From contig CAKSGI010000106.1 in assembly GCA_934454005.1 (NCBI GenBank), positions 1 to 6,626 of the forward strand: DNA of 6,626 bases, in the 5' to 3' direction. Source of the DNA: an uncultured Eubacteriales bacterium (lineage in GTDB: Bacteria > Bacillota_A > Clostridia > Oscillospirales > Acutalibacteraceae). Under the pieces are notes generated by a model. It had not been told where the DNA came from, searched no databases, and worked only from the letters and a program-made list of their open reading frames with translations. Made by a program: the position numbers and the translations under genes. Positions within the stretch are counted from its first letter, which is position 1; every line of letters starts with the position of its first letter. Below, piece after piece: positions 1 through 6,149 of the stretch.

Positions 1-1273
1 CTTCTATACGGACGCCGGATGATGCCAAGTTTAGCGCGATATCATCAGACAAATTTGTAATCTTACTAATTTTAACACCTGCGGCAGGTTGAAGTTCATA
101 TCTTGTTACAGTTGGTCCCCTACTTATATCTACAATTTTAGTGGAAACATTAAAGTTTTTAAGAGTGTCAACAAGCATTTGACCACTTGTTTTAAGCTCA
201 TTTTCAATATCTTTTTCTTGTATGGATGGGGATTTTTCTAAAAGAGATATTGGTGGATATACATATCTAGAATTAATAATATTGTTTTGATGCTGATTAA
301 TTTCTGACTGTAAAGAGTTTTCATCTTGAGTGTTTTGATGTTTTTTTATAAAAGCCTCGGCTGCAATATCTGCAGAGTTTTTTTCTGTTTCATTAAAATT
401 ATTTTTAGGGTCGGACAAAAAAACGTTTTTAAGTTTTTCTAATTTTTCATTTTTTTTATTTGTCTTTTTATTTTCTATTGTAACAGACTTAACAGGATGG
501 TTAGGTAGTTCATCATCAATTGGAATATCTATTTTTATGTCTTTTTGTGTTTTATTTTTTAAAGGTTTTGTTTTCTTAAGAGGTTTTACATCAAATTCTT
601 CAGTAAAGTTTTTGATGTCTTTATGTTGAACAGGTTTAAACAAAAATTTAAAAAATTGAATCAAGGTTGTTCCGGTTAATAACATTGTAGAAACAAACAA
701 TAATATTATTGTGACTATTCTCGCGCCAATAGTTCCAAAGGCATATACAAGTGGTATACCTATAAGCCCACTGAAAAAACCAGCGCCTTTATTAAATATT
801 GTTAAATAAATGTTTGTCCCGGTTATATATAATTCTTTTAATTGTTTCCAATATGATAGATGATGATTGTTGTTATTTCCAAAAACAAAAAATAAAGTGC
901 AAACAAGTATTATTGATATAATTGATAAGTAAATTTTAGTAGATGTATTATTGTTTAATTCTTCCTTTGCTGTTGCAAAAGATATATATATTAGTAATAC
1001 AGGCCATAGTATAGCAGCATTTCCGAACAGTCCCCAAATGAAAGTATGAATTATGTTCCAAATATTTTCACCGGGGACTAGAATTAAACTCAATAACATT
1101 ATTGAGAAGGAGAATATCAGTATAGCTATTGTTTGATTATGTATAGTATTTTTAGATTGAGAATTTTTAGAAGAATTAGATTTTCTAGTTTTGGATGAGG
1201 AGTATTTATCATGTGATGCAGGCCTGCCTCTTTTATTAGAGGTAGGCCTTGATTTTGAAGTTTTATATGCCAT
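1..1273 (-). CDS. ftsK: FtsK/SpoIIIE-family DNA translocase, N-terminal part (runs off left edge)
   Basis: The first 424 codons of a septum-anchored DNA pump that moves chromosomal DNA through the closing division or sporulation septum. The reading frame is open from ATG 1273 to the edge. Residues 1-45 are a basic, Ser/Lys-rich tail with an AT-hook-like KRGRP (14-18). Hydrophobic segments at about 47-66, 76-100, 114-131 and 165-205 fit the usual four-helix membrane anchor. Residues 210-330 are a charged, low-complexity linker. From about 339 the conserved translocase domain begins: YPPISLLE, then RGPTVTRYELQPAAGVKISK (385-404) and NLSDDIALNLA (407-417), which are typical of the alpha/beta region of FtsK/SpoIIIE. 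The Walker ATPase motifs and gamma domain would lie beyond the window. The start is supported by AAGGTGG (1280-1286), 6 nt upstream. It lies 23 nt after uppP, so it is probably co-transcribed. FtsK versus SpoIIIE cannot be decided from this part. Confidence 0.95.
   Translation of the reverse strand, partial: MAYKTSKSRPTSNKRGRPASHDKYSSSKTRKSNSSKNSQSKNTIHNQTIAILIFSFSIMLLSLILVPGENIWNIIHTFIWGLFGNAAILWPVLLIYISFATAKEELNNNTSTKIYLSIISIILVCTLFFVFGNNNNHHLSYWKQLKELYITGTNIYLTIFNKGAGFFSGLIGIPLVYAFGTIGARIVTIILLFVSTMLLTGTTLIQFFKFLFKPVQHKDIKNFTEEFDVKPLKKTKPLKNKTQKDIKIDIPIDDELPNHPVKSVTIENKKTNKKNEKLEKLKNVFLSDPKNNFNETEKNSADIAAEAFIKKHQNTQDENSLQSEINQHQNNIINSRYVYPPISLLEKSPSIQEKDIENELKTSGQMLVDTLKNFNVSTKIVDISRGPTVTRYELQPAAGVKISKITNLSDDIALNLASSGVRIE
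1220..1249. repeat. GC-rich inverted repeat inside the ftsK 5' coding region
   Basis: Two 12-base arms (1220-1231 and 1238-1249) pair with one mismatch (1226/1243) around a 6-base loop. Each arm carries AGGCCT. In the ftsK message the hairpin covers nucleotides 25-54 of the coding sequence, codons 9-18, just downstream of the initiating ribosome's footprint. It is much more GC-rich than its surroundings. No U-tract follows on the ftsK strand, so it is not a classical terminator. Part of the symmetry comes from coding Arg-Pro twice (R9-P10 and R17-P18). Any effect on translation or mRNA stability is inference. Confidence 0.7.
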
Positions 1274-1296
1274 TTGTAACCACCTTATGAACTAAA

Positions 1297-2238
1297 TTAA
1301 ACAGGAAGATTTGTAAATATATTTACGTTATTAATTTTTTCTATGAAATGTATAATTATAGTTAATATTCCACAAATAGCAGTATATACTATAAATATCC
1401 ATGTTTTATCAGTTGCGAGTAACCACTTAAATAATTTTATTGCTAAGAAACCGACAATTGCAGATACAATAACTCCCACAATTACAGGTGCAATTCCCAT
1501 GTTGAAATCACCAGTTTTTGCAACTTCTTTAAATTCAACTAAAGCTGCTGCTAATATAGATGGAATACCTAAAACAAAGGAGTAATCTAGAGCAGTTTGT
1601 TTGCTTATTCCCCTTAGAAGTCCAACTGATAATGTTGATCCAGAACGTGAAAGTCCAGGAAAAATAGCGGCTAAGCATTGCATAGTACCAACTAGAATAG
1701 AGTCTATAATATTAAAGTATTTTCTACCAGGATCTTTTGGCATATGACTTTTTTTATGTTTTAAATTTATAACAATTTTTTTATTTGCAAATATACCTAG
1801 AGTTAAAAGGATACTTGTTGCAATAAGTGATAATCCAACTATTATTAGGTTACCGGAATTTGCAAATTCTTCTGATAAGTCTTTAAAAGAAAGATCAGTG
1901 CCAGGAATATGTAAAAACAATAGAAATAAAGGTAAAAGTCCTATTATTAGCATAATTACTAATCTTTTATCATGGTTTAAATTTTTCCATTTGAAGTTGC
2001 CTTTAAAAATATCTCTTATAATAGAGAAAAATGCAAACAAAAGTCTTATAACTAATTTGTAATATACAGCCAAAACAGCTATAAGAGTTCCTAAGTGTAA
2101 CATGACATCAAAAAATAAATTATTTCCTTTAACACCTAAAACATGCTGTGAAAGAACTAAATGCCCACTGCTTGATACAGGTAAAAATTCTGTTAACCCT
2201 TGTACAATCCCTTGAATAATTGCTTCGAAAATACTCAT
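1297..2238 (-). CDS. uppP: Undecaprenyl-diphosphate phosphatase (UppP/BacA)
   Basis: An integral membrane enzyme that removes one phosphate from undecaprenyl diphosphate, recycling the lipid carrier for peptidoglycan and other wall polymers. Family members can contribute to bacitracin tolerance. The N-terminal signature QGLTEFLPVSSSGH (13-26) contains the (E/Q)xxxE motif (Q13, E17) and the conserved His26. The second signature PGLSRSGST (194-202) carries the catalytic Arg198. Both flank several hydrophobic helices, including about 42-75, 92-110, 131-150, 215-236, 248-272 and 279-299. At 313 residues it is longer than the roughly 270-residue E. coli and B. subtilis enzymes. Extra length appears in basic loops near 78-92 and 152-174. 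ATG 2238 is preceded by GGAGG (2244-2248) with a 5-nt spacer. It sits 81 nt after tepA and 23 nt before ftsK on the same strand, so an operon is likely. Confidence 0.96.
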   Translation of the reverse strand: MSIFEAIIQGIVQGLTEFLPVSSSGHLVLSQHVLGVKGNNLFFDVMLHLGTLIAVLAVYYKLVIRLLFAFFSIIRDIFKGNFKWKNLNHDKRLVIMLIIGLLPLFLLFLHIPGTDLSFKDLSEEFANSGNLIIVGLSLIATSILLTLGIFANKKIVINLKHKKSHMPKDPGRKYFNIIDSILVGTMQCLAAIFPGLSRSGSTLSVGLLRGISKQTALDYSFVLGIPSILAAALVEFKEVAKTGDFNMGIAPVIVGVIVSAIVGFLAIKLFKWLLATDKTWIFIVYTAICGILTIIIHFIEKINNVNIFTNLPV

Positions 2239-2275
2239 ATAATCCTCCAGTTATGTAAATTAATTTTATATGTAG

Positions 2276-2311
2276 ATCCGAAAATCAGAGAATTTATTTA
2301 GATTTTCGGAT
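2276..2311 (-). repeat. Perfect inverted repeat between tepA and uppP (possible RNA hairpin)
   Basis: Perfect 11-bp arms (2276-2286 and 2301-2311, core TCCGAAAATC) surround a 14-base loop. The repeat begins 8 nt after the tepA stop codon. In the tepA-uppP transcript it would form a hairpin, but the following bases (CTACATATAAAATT) lack a run of U, so a strong intrinsic terminator is not supported. A processing site, a partial attenuator or a stabiliser of the upstream tepA message are possibilities, all inferred. Confidence 0.55.
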
Positions 2312-2319
2312 AAATATAA

Positions 2320-3186
2320 CTATTTTTCTTTATTTTTTACCGACTTCTTTTTAGATTTTGAACTTTTTTCATGTTTATTTTTATCATGATCCTTTTTATT
2401 ATCATCTATTATACCATATAAACAAGAAAGTGCATCAGAAAGATTTCCAAGATTATCTATAAGGCCTTCTCTTACAGCATCTGTACCGTCTAAAACAGTT
2501 CCGATATCCATAACTAACTCACGTGTATTCATAGAAAGTTCATAGAACCTATCTTTAGATATATTAGAATTTTGAGTTACAAAATTGGTTATTCGTTCTT
2601 GCATTCTTTGAAAGTATTCAAACGTTTGTGGAACTCCAAGCATTAAACCATTCATTCTTACAGGATGTATGGTCATAGTAGCAGATTCAGCTATAAAAGA
2701 TTTATTAGCAGCAACAGCCAAAGGGACACCTATTGAATGTCCGCCTCCGATAACCATCGACACTGTTGGTTTTTTCATCCCAGCAACAAGTTCTGCAATG
2801 GCAAGACCCGCTTCAACATCTCCTCCTACAGTATTTAGTAAAATGAGAAGTCCATCTATTTTAGGTTCTTCTTCTATAGCTACTAATTGTGGTATAACAT
2901 GTTCATATTTAGTAGTTTTATTTTGTGCTGACAGTATATAGTGCCCTTCGATTTGACCTATTATTGTTAAGCAATAAATTGTGTACTTACTGTGTCCAGT
3001 TATAATAGCTCCTGTTTGGTTAATTTGCTCTGTTTGTTCGGGGCTACCAGGTTCAAAATCTGTAGGTTTTTTATCTGGGGCATCGGAAGAACTTTTTAAA
3101 TTAGATGAATTTTGTTTATATGCTTTAGATTTAAAGTTATGTGGAACATTAGAACATTCTAGTTCTATATTTTGATTTTTGATCAT
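2320..3186 (-). CDS. tepA: TepA-like ClpP-fold serine protease
   Basis: A ClpP/crotonase-fold serine peptidase of the TepA (YmfB) type. In Bacillus TepA has been linked to protein export and lies just upstream of spoIIIE, an arrangement partly kept here. Residues are numbered from the ATG at 3186. The core begins near residue 70 ([12 protein letters not shown]) and includes [18 protein letters not shown]. The nucleophile lies in GGGHSIG (Ser151), the His in TMTIHPVR (His174), and the likely Asp in LVMDIGT (Asp227). No signal peptide or membrane segment is visible, so it is probably cytoplasmic. Residues 1-65 are hydrophilic and low in complexity, and the last 28 or so are very Lys-rich; these tails make it longer than the Bacillus protein. 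The frame can be extended to GTG 3198, but AAGGTG (3196-3201) overlaps that codon and sits 9 nt before ATG 3186, so I prefer the ATG (288 residues). The natural substrate is unknown. Confidence 0.92.
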   Translation of the reverse strand: MIKNQNIELECSNVPHNFKSKAYKQNSSNLKSSSDAPDKKPTDFEPGSPEQTEQINQTGAIITGHSKYTIYCLTIIGQIEGHYILSAQNKTTKYEHVIPQLVAIEEEPKIDGLLILLNTVGGDVEAGLAIAELVAGMKKPTVSMVIGGGHSIGVPLAVAANKSFIAESATMTIHPVRMNGLMLGVPQTFEYFQRMQERITNFVTQNSNISKDRFYELSMNTRELVMDIGTVLDGTDAVREGLIDNLGNLSDALSCLYGIIDDNKKDHDKNKHEKSSKSKKKSVKNKEK

Positions 3187-3229
3187 GTTATCACACACCT
3201 TTCTTCAAGGAGTATTTTGTCTTAAATCA

Positions 3230-3253
3230 GGTATATGATACATATATTATACC
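3230..3253. promoter_or_regulatory. Imperfect palindrome over the tepA -10 box (possible operator)
   Basis: GGTATA (3230-3235) and TATACC (3248-3253) form 6-bp arms with three further matched pairs inside, giving a 24-bp imperfect dyad. It covers the tepA -10 hexamer and the expected start of transcription, where a repressor could block initiation. In such AT-rich DNA the inner pairs may be chance, and part of the dyad is the promoter itself. Confidence 0.25.
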
Positions 3254-3274
3254 ATTTAGAATAAATTACATCAA
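3246..3274 (-). promoter_or_regulatory. Sigma-A-type promoter of the tepA-uppP-ftsK operon
   Basis: On the minus strand TTGATG (3274-3269), a 17-bp spacer and a consensus TATAAT (3251-3246) are present. TGG directly before the -10 gives an extended -10 element. Transcription would start near 3239, leaving a leader of about 50 nt before ATG 3186. The sequence match is strong; activity has not been shown. Confidence 0.75.
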
Positions 3275-3365
3275 TTGCAAAAATATTATAGTTTTAATTA
3301 GATTATTTTAACTTATTAGTATTGTTTGTGAGTTTTAAATAATTTATTGAATCTTGTTAATAATA

Positions 3366-3386
3366 AACTTAAAAATCATTTAAGTT
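3366..3386. promoter_or_regulatory. Palindrome upstream of the ptsH promoter (possible operator)
   Basis: Perfect 8-bp arms AACTTAAA and TTTAAGTT are separated by 5 bases (21 bp in all). The centre, 3376, lies about 58 bp upstream of the expected ptsH start and 12 bp before the -35 box, which is a typical activator position. It does not match the consensus of CcpA, CRP or FNR sites that I know. The regulator, if any, is unidentified. Confidence 0.35.
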
Positions 3387-3398
3387 GTTTTGTAGTGG

Positions 3399-3427
3399 TT
3401 GACATTTTTTTGAAATTATTGCATAAT
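3399..3427 (+). promoter_or_regulatory. Sigma-A-type promoter of the ptsH-ptsI-crr operon
   Basis: A perfect TTGACA (3399-3404), a 17-bp spacer and CATAAT (3422-3427, one change from consensus). Transcription would start near 3434, giving an unusually long, AT-rich leader of about 130 nt before the ptsH ATG. No terminator or antiterminator fold is evident in that leader. Confidence 0.75.
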
Positions 3428-3564
3428 GCTATTATATTTATAAAAAATATATGTTGTATAAATAATGTATTTGTAGTAATTATTTTGTTATCAATATATA
3501 AGTAGTTTTTTTAAATTTTTTATTCTGTGTCATTGTTTATTAATATTGAAAGGTTAGGATAGAA

Positions 3565-3822
3565 ATGAAAGAATTTAATTATGTATTAAAAGATGAAAAT
3601 GGTATACATGCAAGGCCTGCTGGCATGCTAGTTAAACAAGTGTCTAATTTTGAGTCTGACGTTAAAATTGCAAAAGGTGATAAAACAGCAGATGCAAAAC
3701 GTATTTTTTCTTTGATGGGATTAGGCGCTAAAAAAGGAGACGAAGTACATGTTAGTATATCGGGTTCGGATGAAGAAAAAGCGGTAAAAGTATTGGAGAA
3801 GTTTTTTTTAGAAAATTTTTAG
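3565..3822 (+). CDS. ptsH: HPr, phosphocarrier protein of the PTS
   Basis: A small cytoplasmic phosphocarrier that accepts phosphate from enzyme I and passes it to sugar-specific IIA proteins. At 85 residues it has the normal family length. The active site is His15 in GIHARPA (13-19), with the conserved Arg17 and Pro18. The region 41-54 reads TADAKRIFSLMGLG. Aligned without gaps to B. subtilis HPr (TVNLKSIMGVMSLG), the HPr-kinase target Ser46 is replaced here by Arg46 (codon CGT, 3700-3702). A Ser is found at 49, but that corresponds to Gly in B. subtilis. The protein should work in sugar transport but probably cannot form P-Ser-HPr, the usual CcpA partner. AGGA (3556-3559) lies 5 nt before the ATG. 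It is the first gene of the operon, 18 nt before ptsI. Confidence 0.97.
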   Translation: MKEFNYVLKDENGIHARPAGMLVKQVSNFESDVKIAKGDKTADAKRIFSLMGLGAKKGDEVHVSISGSDEEKAVKVLEKFFLENF

Positions 3823-3840
3823 TATCAGGAGATAGTATCT

Positions 3841-5502
3841 ATGACTATATTAAAAGGGAAAGGCGTATTTGGTGGTATCGCTTTTGGCAAAATAAATGTT
3901 TATAATAGGGAAGAACTTGAAATAAAAAGATATAGAGTTGATAATACTGATGCTGAAATTAAAAGATTTGAACATTCTAAAAAAATAGCTATTGTTCAGC
4001 TGCAATCACTTTATGAAAAAGCACTACAAGAAGTTGGGGAAACAAATGCTATGATATTTCAAATTCATCAAATGATGTTGGAAGATCTTGACTATTGTGA
4101 TTCAATAATAAGCATTATAAAAAATCAAAATGTAAATGCCGAATATGCAGTTGGAACAACATCTGATAATTTCTCTGAAATGTTTTCATCTATGGATGAT
4201 AGCTATATGAAGGAAAGAGCAGCAGATGTAAGAGACGTATCTAAACGATTATTAAAAATTCTTTCTAATTCTCTTGAGAATGTGTCGTTATTTAACGAAC
4301 CTTCTATAATAGCAGCAGATGATTTAGCTCCAAGTGAAACTGTTCAATTGGATAAAAATAAGGTTCTTGGATTTGTTACAATGAAAGGTTCATCAAGTTC
4401 GCATACAGCTATTTTGGCAAGGACTATGAATATACCAGCTATAATAGGCGTTGGAAATCAACTAAAGCGTGAATTTGATGGTTGTGATGCTATAATAGAT
4501 GGATTTTCTGGAATTTTATATGTAGATCCGGATTCTGATACTATTCAAAGCATGAAAGAAAAACAAAGTGTAAAAGAAAAACAATTGGCTTTATTGCAAG
4601 AATTAAAAGGAAAAGATAATATAACTCTTGATGGTAAACAAATTGATATATTTGCTAATATTGGTAATTCTTCAGATGTTGGTGCAGTTTTGCAAAATGA
4701 TGCTGGCGGTGTAGGATTATTTAGAAGTGAATTTTTATATCTTGAAAACAATGATTATCCAACTGAAGATCAACAATTTGCAGTTTATAAAGATGTTGCT
4801 GAAAAAATGATAGGTAAAAGAGTTATTATAAGAACGTTGGATATAGGTGCAGATAAACAAATTGATTACTTTGAAATGCCAAAAGAAGAAAATCCAGCTA
4901 TGGGGTATAGGGCTATTAGATTATGCCTTGATAGAGTTAAACTGTTTAAAACACAACTAAGAGCATTATATAGAGCATCTGCTTTTGGGAAAATATCTAT
5001 AATGTTTCCTATGATAATTTCTATAGATGAAGTAAGAAAAATTAAAGAAATTGTAGAAGAGATAAAAAATGAGTTATTTGTAGAATCTATACAATTTTCT
5101 GATGATGTAGAATTAGGGATAATGATAGAGACACCTGCGGCTGCTCTTATAAGTGATGATTTGGCAAAAGAAGTAGATTTTTTTAGTATAGGAACCAATG
5201 ATTTATCACAGTACACATTGGCAATTGATAGACAAAATGATAAATTAACCAATATATTTGACCCTCATCATAAGGCAATTCTTAGACTTATAAAAATGGT
5301 TACAGATAATGCACATAAAAATGGAATTTGGGTTGGAATATGCGGGGAATTAGGTGCGGATGAATCTCTTACAGAAATGTTTTTGGCTATGGGTATTGAT
5401 GAGCTTTCAGTGTCACCACCGTATATATTGGGAATAAGAGATAAAGTTAGGAATACAAATGTTTCTAAAATTAAACAAGAGCAATTAAATAAAATAAATT
5501 GA
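3841..5502 (+). CDS. ptsI: PTS enzyme I (phosphoenolpyruvate-protein phosphotransferase)
   Basis: The soluble first enzyme of the PTS: it phosphorylates itself from PEP and passes the phosphate to HPr. The N-terminal half (about 1-230) holds the HPr-binding helices and the phosphohistidine domain, with active His188 in GSSSSHTAILAR. The family more often has GGxTSH there, so the loop is slightly divergent. The C-terminal PEP-binding barrel has FRSEF (Arg295), RTLDIGADK (Arg331), GYRAIR (Arg357), IMIETPAA (Mg ligand Glu430), GTNDLSQY (Asp454) and ICGELGAD (Cys501), each one position before its E. coli counterpart. At 553 residues it is shorter than the usual 570-575. After RNTN only 13 residues remain, so the final helix present in E. 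coli enzyme I is missing. AGGAGAT (3827-3833) lies 7 nt before the ATG. It sits between ptsH and crr in one operon. Confidence 0.97.
   Translation: MTILKGKGVFGGIAFGKINVYNREELEIKRYRVDNTDAEIKRFEHSKKIAIVQLQSLYEKALQEVGETNAMIFQIHQMMLEDLDYCDSIISIIKNQNVNAEYAVGTTSDNFSEMFSSMDDSYMKERAADVRDVSKRLLKILSNSLENVSLFNEPSIIAADDLAPSETVQLDKNKVLGFVTMKGSSSSHTAILARTMNIPAIIGVGNQLKREFDGCDAIIDGFSGILYVDPDSDTIQSMKEKQSVKEKQLALLQELKGKDNITLDGKQIDIFANIGNSSDVGAVLQNDAGGVGLFRSEFLYLENNDYPTEDQQFAVYKDVAEKMIGKRVIIRTLDIGADKQIDYFEMPKEENPAMGYRAIRLCLDRVKLFKTQLRALYRASAFGKISIMFPMIISIDEVRKIKEIVEEIKNELFVESIQFSDDVELGIMIETPAAALISDDLAKEVDFFSIGTNDLSQYTLAIDRQNDKLTNIFDPHHKAILRLIKMVTDNAHKNGIWVGICGELGADESLTEMFLAMGIDELSVSPPYILGIRDKVRNTNVSKIKQEQLNKIN
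4512..4530. repeat. 19-bp exact direct repeat copy within ptsI (other copy at 2262-2280)
   Basis: The 19 bases here are identical to 2262-2280, in the tepA-uppP spacer beside the hairpin, in the same orientation on the + strand. This copy encodes part of ILYVDP in enzyme I. It may well be coincidence in AT-rich DNA. Confidence 0.4.
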
Positions 5503-5517
5503 GGGAGGTTAATTAGT

Positions 5518-5997
5518 TTGTTTGGATTTAATAAGAAAAAAGTTGAAAAAAAGATTTTAGCTCCACAGAATGGTATATTTATTAGTTTAGAAGAAGTTCC
5601 GGATGAAGTATTTGCACAAAAGATGTTAGGAGATGGTGTTGCTATAATCCCTGATAGTAATGATGTTTGTTCCCCGGTAGATGGAACGATAGTGCAGATT
5701 CCAGAAACACTGCATGCTTATGGAATTCATACAGATGATGGTCTTGATATATTGGTTCATATTGGCATTAATACTGTAGAGTTAAAAGGTGAGGGATTTG
5801 AGAGCTTAGTTAAAGAAGGGGATAAGGTAAAGGCTGGGGAAATTATAGCAAGAGTAGATTTAGATTTTATAAAAAATAAAGGATATGCTACGCATACTCC
5901 GATATTGATCACAAATATAGATGATATTAAATCGTTTTCTAATAATTCTGGAAAAGCAAAAGCATGCGAAACAGTTGCAATTACTTATGTAAAATAA
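5518..5997 (+). CDS. crr: Free-standing PTS glucose-type IIA component
   Basis: A soluble 159-residue IIA protein of the glucose family. It takes phosphate from HPr and hands it to a IIB domain of a sugar permease. The active His81 lies in LVHIGINTVELKGEGF (79-94) and the partner His66 in TLHAYGIH, matching E. coli His90 and His75. Other family blocks are SPVDGTIVQIPETLH (52-66), GDKVKAGE (101-108) and THTPILITN (125-133). It begins with a TTG codon at 5518, supported by GGGAGG just after the ptsI stop; the next residues FGFNKKK resemble the usual start of single-domain IIAGlc. It is 15 nt after ptsI, so co-transcribed, and is followed by a terminator. Its probable partner is the IIC gene next door. 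Whether it also regulates other transporters, as in enteric bacteria, cannot be seen from sequence. Confidence 0.95.
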   Translation: MFGFNKKKVEKKILAPQNGIFISLEEVPDEVFAQKMLGDGVAIIPDSNDVCSPVDGTIVQIPETLHAYGIHTDDGLDILVHIGINTVELKGEGFESLVKEGDKVKAGEIIARVDLDFIKNKGYATHTPILITNIDDIKSFSNNSGKAKACETVAITYVK

Positions 5998-6012
5998 TTT
6001 AATGTTATTGTA

Positions 6013-6046
6013 GGGCCTTCAATTAATATTGGGGGCTTTTTGTTTT
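6013..6046 (+). terminator. Rho-independent terminator after crr
   Basis: GCCTTCAAT (6015-6023), loop TAAT, and ATTGGGGGC (6028-6036) form a 9-bp stem with two G-U pairs, followed by TTTTTGTTTT. It starts 18 nt after the crr stop and separates the ptsH-ptsI-crr operon from the permease gene. Some read-through or regulated antitermination into the next gene is possible, but I see no recognisable GlcT/LicT RAT element. Confidence 0.85.
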
Positions 6047-6149
6047 GAAAATCAACTGAAATAAATTTTTTAAAAAATGAATACTTATAATTAAAAAAAG
6101 AATAATAATTATTATGATTGTAGTTTAATATTCAAAGATGGTGATAAAT

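Larger units (their letters stand above)
3187..3564. other. Divergent intergenic region between tepA and ptsH
   Basis: About 380 very AT-rich bases with no credible gene. It holds a leftward promoter for tepA, a rightward promoter for ptsH, and two palindromes described separately. The stretch 3275-3365 and the ptsH leader (about 3434-3564) contain only AT-rich, low-complexity sequence. I see no riboswitch, tRNA or clear CcpA-type cre site. Confidence 0.7.

Noticed and set aside
1343..1585. 80-codon open frame on the + strand
   Set aside because: Lies wholly antisense to uppP, whose family signatures are clear; no ribosome binding site or known motif.
2265..2270. TATAAA as a possible internal promoter for uppP
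   Set aside because: The -35 region at proper spacing (ATTCTC or TTCTCT) is poor and falls in the hairpin loop.
2669..3175. Two + strand open frames (2669-2941, 2981-3175)
   Set aside because: Antisense to the well-conserved tepA coding sequence; they look like by-products of its codon pattern.
3199..3564. Searched for a CcpA cre site near the PTS promoter
   Set aside because: No match to the cre pattern with its central CG was seen by eye.
4545..5252. Two - strand open frames (4545-4751, 4866-5252)
   Set aside because: Antisense to conserved enzyme I domains, with no supporting motif.
6086..6091. TATAAT as a possible -10 box for the IIC gene
   Set aside because: No acceptable -35 at 16-18 bp spacing (AAATTT at 17 bp) and no extended -10; too weak to annotate.
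6102..6115. 14-bp perfect palindrome (ATAATAATTATTAT)
   Set aside because: Made only of A and T in low-complexity sequence; such palindromes arise easily by chance.
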